From NCBI GenBank assembly GCA_015679605.1, contig JAAAVE010000158.1, positions 1-11,865 of the forward strand: a DNA stretch of 11,865 nucleotides, read 5' to 3'. Origin of the DNA: Podila epigama (lineage: Eukaryota > Mortierellomycota > Mortierellomycetes > Mortierellales > Mortierellaceae). Under the pieces are notes generated by a model. It was not told the origin of the DNA. It searched no databases and was given only the letters and a program-made list of their open reading frames with translations. The translations under genes were made by a program, and so were the position numbers. Positions within the stretch are counted from its first letter, which is position 1, and every line of letters starts with the position of its first letter. Of the stretch, positions 7,943 through 11,865 are shown piece after piece.

Positions 7943-9898
7943 TACAACTTTGCAAAAGTAGCCTTGGTCTTTTGCATCTGGGCAGCAGCAGCAATAGGCA
8001 GATCCTACAGTACACAGTACACAGAACATGATTTTGTTTATAAACAAGAGTACACTCATTAGTCCAAATGCCACAGGAGAAAAGTAGCCAAAACACATAC
8101 ACACGCAATAAGCAAAGCAGGTTGACAATATTGAAACTTACAGGAGAGGTCAACATGACCATGTTCCAAGCTGCAGTGTAGTCCAAACCCTCCTGGACAG
8201 TGTGATCACGCGAATAGTTCAACAAGTGCCTAGAAGAGAGAAGAAAGAAAGAAAGAAAGAGGGTACAATGAGAATTCAGTCCCTTGGCACGACAGCGTTC
8301 AACATTCTGTCCTTCCTTCTATTTGTCCTGCTCACATACTTTGTTCCAATGGCAGCAACAGGCGACTTTTCGGCAATCAAAGTGGCAGTGGCAAGAGCCT
8401 CGGACAAGACAGCAGCGTGGTCATCAACGATCTTGGAGATGAAGCCAAATTCCAAGGCTTCCTTAGCATCAAAACTAATTCATTGATATAGAGGATGAGC
8501 AGGAAAGGGGGGCGAAGATTGTCAGTGCACGGAAAAGATAAAAGATGATTGTTAAAGCGAACAAGAAAAATAAAAGAGTTGTGCACCCTATCAAATCAAA
8601 GTTAAACGTACTTGCGGCCAGTCAAGCAGAGCTCGCGGACCCAGCTAATGTTGCCAACCACCTTGGGAAGACGCTGAAGAGTACCAACATCGGCAGCCAG
8701 GCCAATATCAACCTCCTAGAGACACCACATACCAAACAAGAGAAAAACACGTCAATACGATAATACGACAGTACGACAACATTGGTCAATTGACTACAAT
8801 GTCATGGCGTCGCACACTTACCTTGACAGAAAAGTAAGAATCCTTGGAGGCATAACGAATATCGCAAGCAGTGGTGATATCAATGCCGCCGCCAATGCAT
8901 GGACCATGGATGGCAGCCACGACAGCCTTGTCGCAGAGCTCAATGGCGCTCAAGCTGTCTTGGAGACTCTATATGACGAGAAGGGTGGACAAATGTGTAT
9001 TAGAATACCTTTCCCAAACGGATCACTCCATAAAGTAGACAGACAGAATTCGATTGAGGAAGAGAGACAGGGAGAATGAGCGCAAAAAAAAGGACGAGTT
9101 CAGACATCATGGTTTACCTTGACATAGGGGCGGATCTTGAAAGCGGTGCGCGAGGGATCATCTTGGACAGTGGGCAGCTCGAGTGAGAACACTATGACAA
9201 AGTAGGCGGATAGACAACACATGGTTGTTTTCAATATAAGAGTTGTGTAGTAGATGGAGATGGATGCATGGTACGAACGGAATGCGATCGAGGAAAAAAG
9301 GTGGATCGGCTCGATTTTAGCCGGCCATGTTCCTTCCGTGAAGATCGAATATCAGTGAATTTTTTTAACACTTGTCCATAAGATGGAGGATCTACGTACA
9401 GTCGAGGCCGCTGGTGAAGCAGCGTCCGGAACCGGAAAGGACGATGGCTCTGACATCCTCGTCAAATTTGAGGGTGTCAAAGACGGAGCGGATGTCCTTC
9501 CACATCTGGCCATTGATGGCGTTCAACTTTTTGGGACGGTTGAGTTCGACGTGGGCGACAAAGGGAGCGGGGAAGGTGACCTTGACGGTCTCGAAGTTGT
9601 AGTTGGGCATGGGTGTATCGACGGTGGTGATGGGGGCGTTGGGAAGGAGTGGGTTGTAAGTCTGGGATGAGAATGAGCGGTGGTTGATGAATGAAGCGAC
9701 AGGAGATTTAGTGAAACAAGAACGGGACAATGACGACGAAGAAAGAGAAGAGGGAGTAGAAGTAGAAGTAAAAGTAAAAGAAGAAGACAAAGAAGACAAG
9801 GAAGAAAAAGAAGAAAAAGAAGAGAAAGTGACGGGTGACAAGTGGGAGAGAGAAGCGAACCGAGGGGGACGGAGAAAAGCAGGACGAATGAGGGACAT
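7942..9898 (-). CDS. ECH1: Delta(3,5)-delta(2,4)-dienoyl-CoA isomerase (ECH1 type), 7 exons, complete
   Basis: This crotonase-family enzyme shifts the double bonds of 3,5-dienoyl-CoA to 2,4-dienoyl-CoA in oxidation of unsaturated fatty acids with odd-numbered double bonds. Exons: 9898-9400, 9191-9118, 8968-8822, 8715-8612, 8474-8340, 8229-8142, 8004-7942; they join in frame to 369 residues. Residues 1 to about 76 are a Ser/Phe/Arg-rich, acid-free presequence ending near RSFSS, typical of mitochondrial import. The crotonase domain starts near 100. The oxyanion-hole segment CIGGGID and the acidic triad D221, E241 and D249 match D176, E196 and D204 of rat ECH1, which separates it from plain enoyl-CoA hydratase. 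[16 protein letters not shown] (322-337) is also ECH1-like. The protein ends AKL, an acceptable PTS1. Both mitochondrial and peroxisomal delivery are therefore possible. M97 is a possible internal start for a peroxisome-only form. Confidence 0.94.
8243..8260. repeat. GAAA microsatellite in ECH1-like intron 5
   Basis: Four GAAA units plus GA lie in intron 5 (8339-8230). On the transcript it reads TTTC repeats ending 13 bases before the TAG acceptor, so it probably doubles as the polypyrimidine tract. Confidence 0.75.
9727..9837 (-). repeat. ECH1: Near-pure pyrimidine coding tract of the ECH1-like presequence
   Basis: The coding strand is almost all C and T, with TTC, TCT, TCC and ACT triplets. 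It encodes the Ser/Phe/Thr-rich part of the presequence (residues about 21-57). It is a degenerate triplet-like expansion that keeps the reading frame. The opposite strand is a purine run. Confidence 0.75.
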
Positions 9899-10030
9899 GA
9901 GGAGGAATGCTTTTTTTTTTTAAATGAATGTGACAAGAATGGGGAAAGTGAAGAGAAACAAGGGCGCATGCACAAGTCGAGACAGGATAAGACAGGACAA
10001 GACAACAAAGATTACAGGGACAAGGGATAT

Positions 10031-10054
10031 GACATGGACATGGACATGGACATG
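10031..10054. repeat. GACATG hexanucleotide repeat, four copies
   Basis: Four perfect tandem GACATG units lie 133-156 bp upstream of the ECH1-like ATG. They leave short open frames of alternating Met and Asp that are not genes. Confidence 0.8.
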
Positions 10055-10392
10055 CGATAACATGCACACACATATCCACAAAGATCCATGGACACGGATA
10101 CAATTACCTTTTTGCAAGTGATCGAAGAGTGGAGTGAAGAATACAAGTGAAAGGTGGAAGAGTGGAGAAAGAAATGCCCGATCGACACCTTTTCACATGA
10201 CAGACAAATGTCAGCCAGTCAGGCTGTCCCTGTCTATGTCTTTTTACACCAACATTGCACTCCACTCCACTTCAGCGTGAGCTTATTCGTGTGAGGAGGT
10301 AAGGTCCGTTGGAATAGGTTCGGACAGTCTCAATCGAAGTCAGTTTTCAATTGCTCGTTATCTTTGCGCAAGATCGCCACAACGTGCACAAC

Positions 10393-10460
10393 ACAACACT
10401 CAAGGAAGACACACGTTCGTACACATTCACACCCAATAGCATAGGACAACACTCAAGGAA
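10393..10460. repeat. 15 bp direct repeat ACAACACTCAAGGAA, two copies
   Basis: Exact copies occupy 10393-10407 and 10446-10460, 53 bp apart start to start, 273-340 bp upstream of the SKP1 ATG. The flanking bases differ, so the identity is exactly 15 bp. It may be a paired factor site or a small duplication remnant. Confidence 0.7.
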
Positions 10461-10470
10461 CATAGAAACA

Positions 10471-10509
10471 CACGCACAAACACGCACAAACACACACACA
10501 CACACACAC
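10471..10509. repeat. CACGCACAAA duplication running into a CA microsatellite
   Basis: Two copies of the 10-mer CACGCACAAA (10471-10490) are followed by 9.5 CA units (10491-10509). This is a simple repeat upstream of SKP1. Confidence 0.85.
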
Positions 10510-10732
10510 CAACCTAGACAACTCAAGTGGAGAAATGGCTTTTTTATGAGTCTGTCAGACAAAGCCCAATTTTTTTTCAGTTCCCCCACTCCCACGTCAT
10601 TTTTCTTTAAACTTTTTAATACTTTAATAATATTAACAAAGTCAAGCCATTCCCAACACTTCATTTCATTTATTTTGCAACATTTCATCTTTATACTTCA
10701 ACAAAACAGGACTCACATTCACAAAGGGAAAC

Positions 10733-11765
<1,033 letters not shown>

Positions 11766-11865
11766 GTACATTGCATTGTTCGCTCCACATGCCACAGCTA
11801 ACCTGACAACGAGTAGATTTTTTCAAGCCTATCCTAACCACATACCGTATTTTTTTTTTTTTTTT
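11766..11865 (+). other. SKP1: SKP1 intron 4, incomplete at window end
   Basis: GTACAT follows the last SKP1 exon. CTAAC and CTGAC words occur at about 11798-11810 and CTAAC again near 11831, then a long T run reaches the window edge. That looks like a branch site and pyrimidine tract, so the acceptor and final exon are expected within a few tens of bases. Confidence 0.6.

Larger units (their letters stand above)
9899..10732. promoter_or_regulatory. Divergent upstream region of the ECH1-like gene and SKP1
   Basis: These 834 bp lie between two divergent ATGs and contain no credible gene. Content from left to right: a T10 run beside the ECH1-like ATG (9911-9920), four GACATG units (10031-10054), a 15 bp direct repeat (10393 and 10446), CA-rich simple repeats (10471-10509), and an AT-rich segment (10606-10640). 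The last 60 bases before the SKP1 ATG are A/C-rich and lack T-runs, as in many fungal leaders. No confident TATA element is seen for either gene. Confidence 0.55.

Noticed and set aside
8202-8486. Plus-strand frame with a hydrophobic, signal-like stretch
   Set aside because: It lies across exon 5 and intron 5 of the ECH1-like gene on the opposite strand; the hydrophobic run is intron sequence.
9860-9865. CCGAGG, like the fatty-acid response site used by FarA/FarB in ascomycetes
   Set aside because: It lies inside exon 1 of the ECH1-like gene, is a single 6-mer, and is not known for this lineage.
9684-9923. Plus-strand Glu/Lys/Val-rich frame resembling an acidic coiled coil
   Set aside because: It is the complement of the Ser/Phe-rich presequence tract of the ECH1-like gene.
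10031-10060. Met-Asp repeat peptide on the plus strand
   Set aside because: It is a translation of the GACATG microsatellite in an intergenic region with no gene structure.

Overview
The window looks like nuclear DNA of an early-diverging filamentous fungus, with Mortierellaceae or a related Mucoromycota lineage as the best guess. The evidence is short spliceosomal introns (about 96-282 bp) with GTAAGT, GTATGT or GTACGT donors and some CTNAY branch sites, fungal-type SEC31, SKP1 and dienoyl-CoA isomerase proteins, and many homopolymers and microsatellites. Nothing indicates a bacterial, viral or plasmid origin. The lineage is inferred from gene content, not from a database comparison.

Layout, left to right. 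An intronless short-chain dehydrogenase/reductase lies on the minus strand (67-828). A 508 bp spacer carries its probable promoter, a perfect hairpin and a five-copy GTAAACATGCA array (829-1336). Next is a complete SEC31 gene on the minus strand: 10 exons, 1337-6881, about 1414 residues after splicing. A 1.06 kb spacer (6882-7941) holds the SEC31 upstream region and the 3' flank of the next gene. Then comes a complete ECH1-type delta(3,5)-delta(2,4)-dienoyl-CoA isomerase on the minus strand: 7 exons, 7942-9898, 369 residues. It has a mitochondrial-type presequence and a C-terminal AKL peroxisomal signal. An 834 bp divergent spacer (9899-10732) separates it from SKP1 on the plus strand (10733 onward), whose last short exon lies beyond the window.

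I rebuilt the exon structures by hand. Every intron joins in frame, and each spliced protein matches the family order of domains and motifs. The genes do not form a pathway cluster: they serve ER-to-Golgi vesicle coating (SEC31), fatty-acid beta-oxidation (ECH1-like), ubiquitin ligase assembly (SKP1) and an unassigned oxidoreductase (SDR).

I found no wholly new system. The points most worth a second look are the forkhead-like tandem array upstream of the SDR, the two targeting signals on the isomerase, the intronless and motif-variant SDR, the 15 bp minisatellite in SKP1 intron 1, and the unusual N-terminal extension of SKP1.
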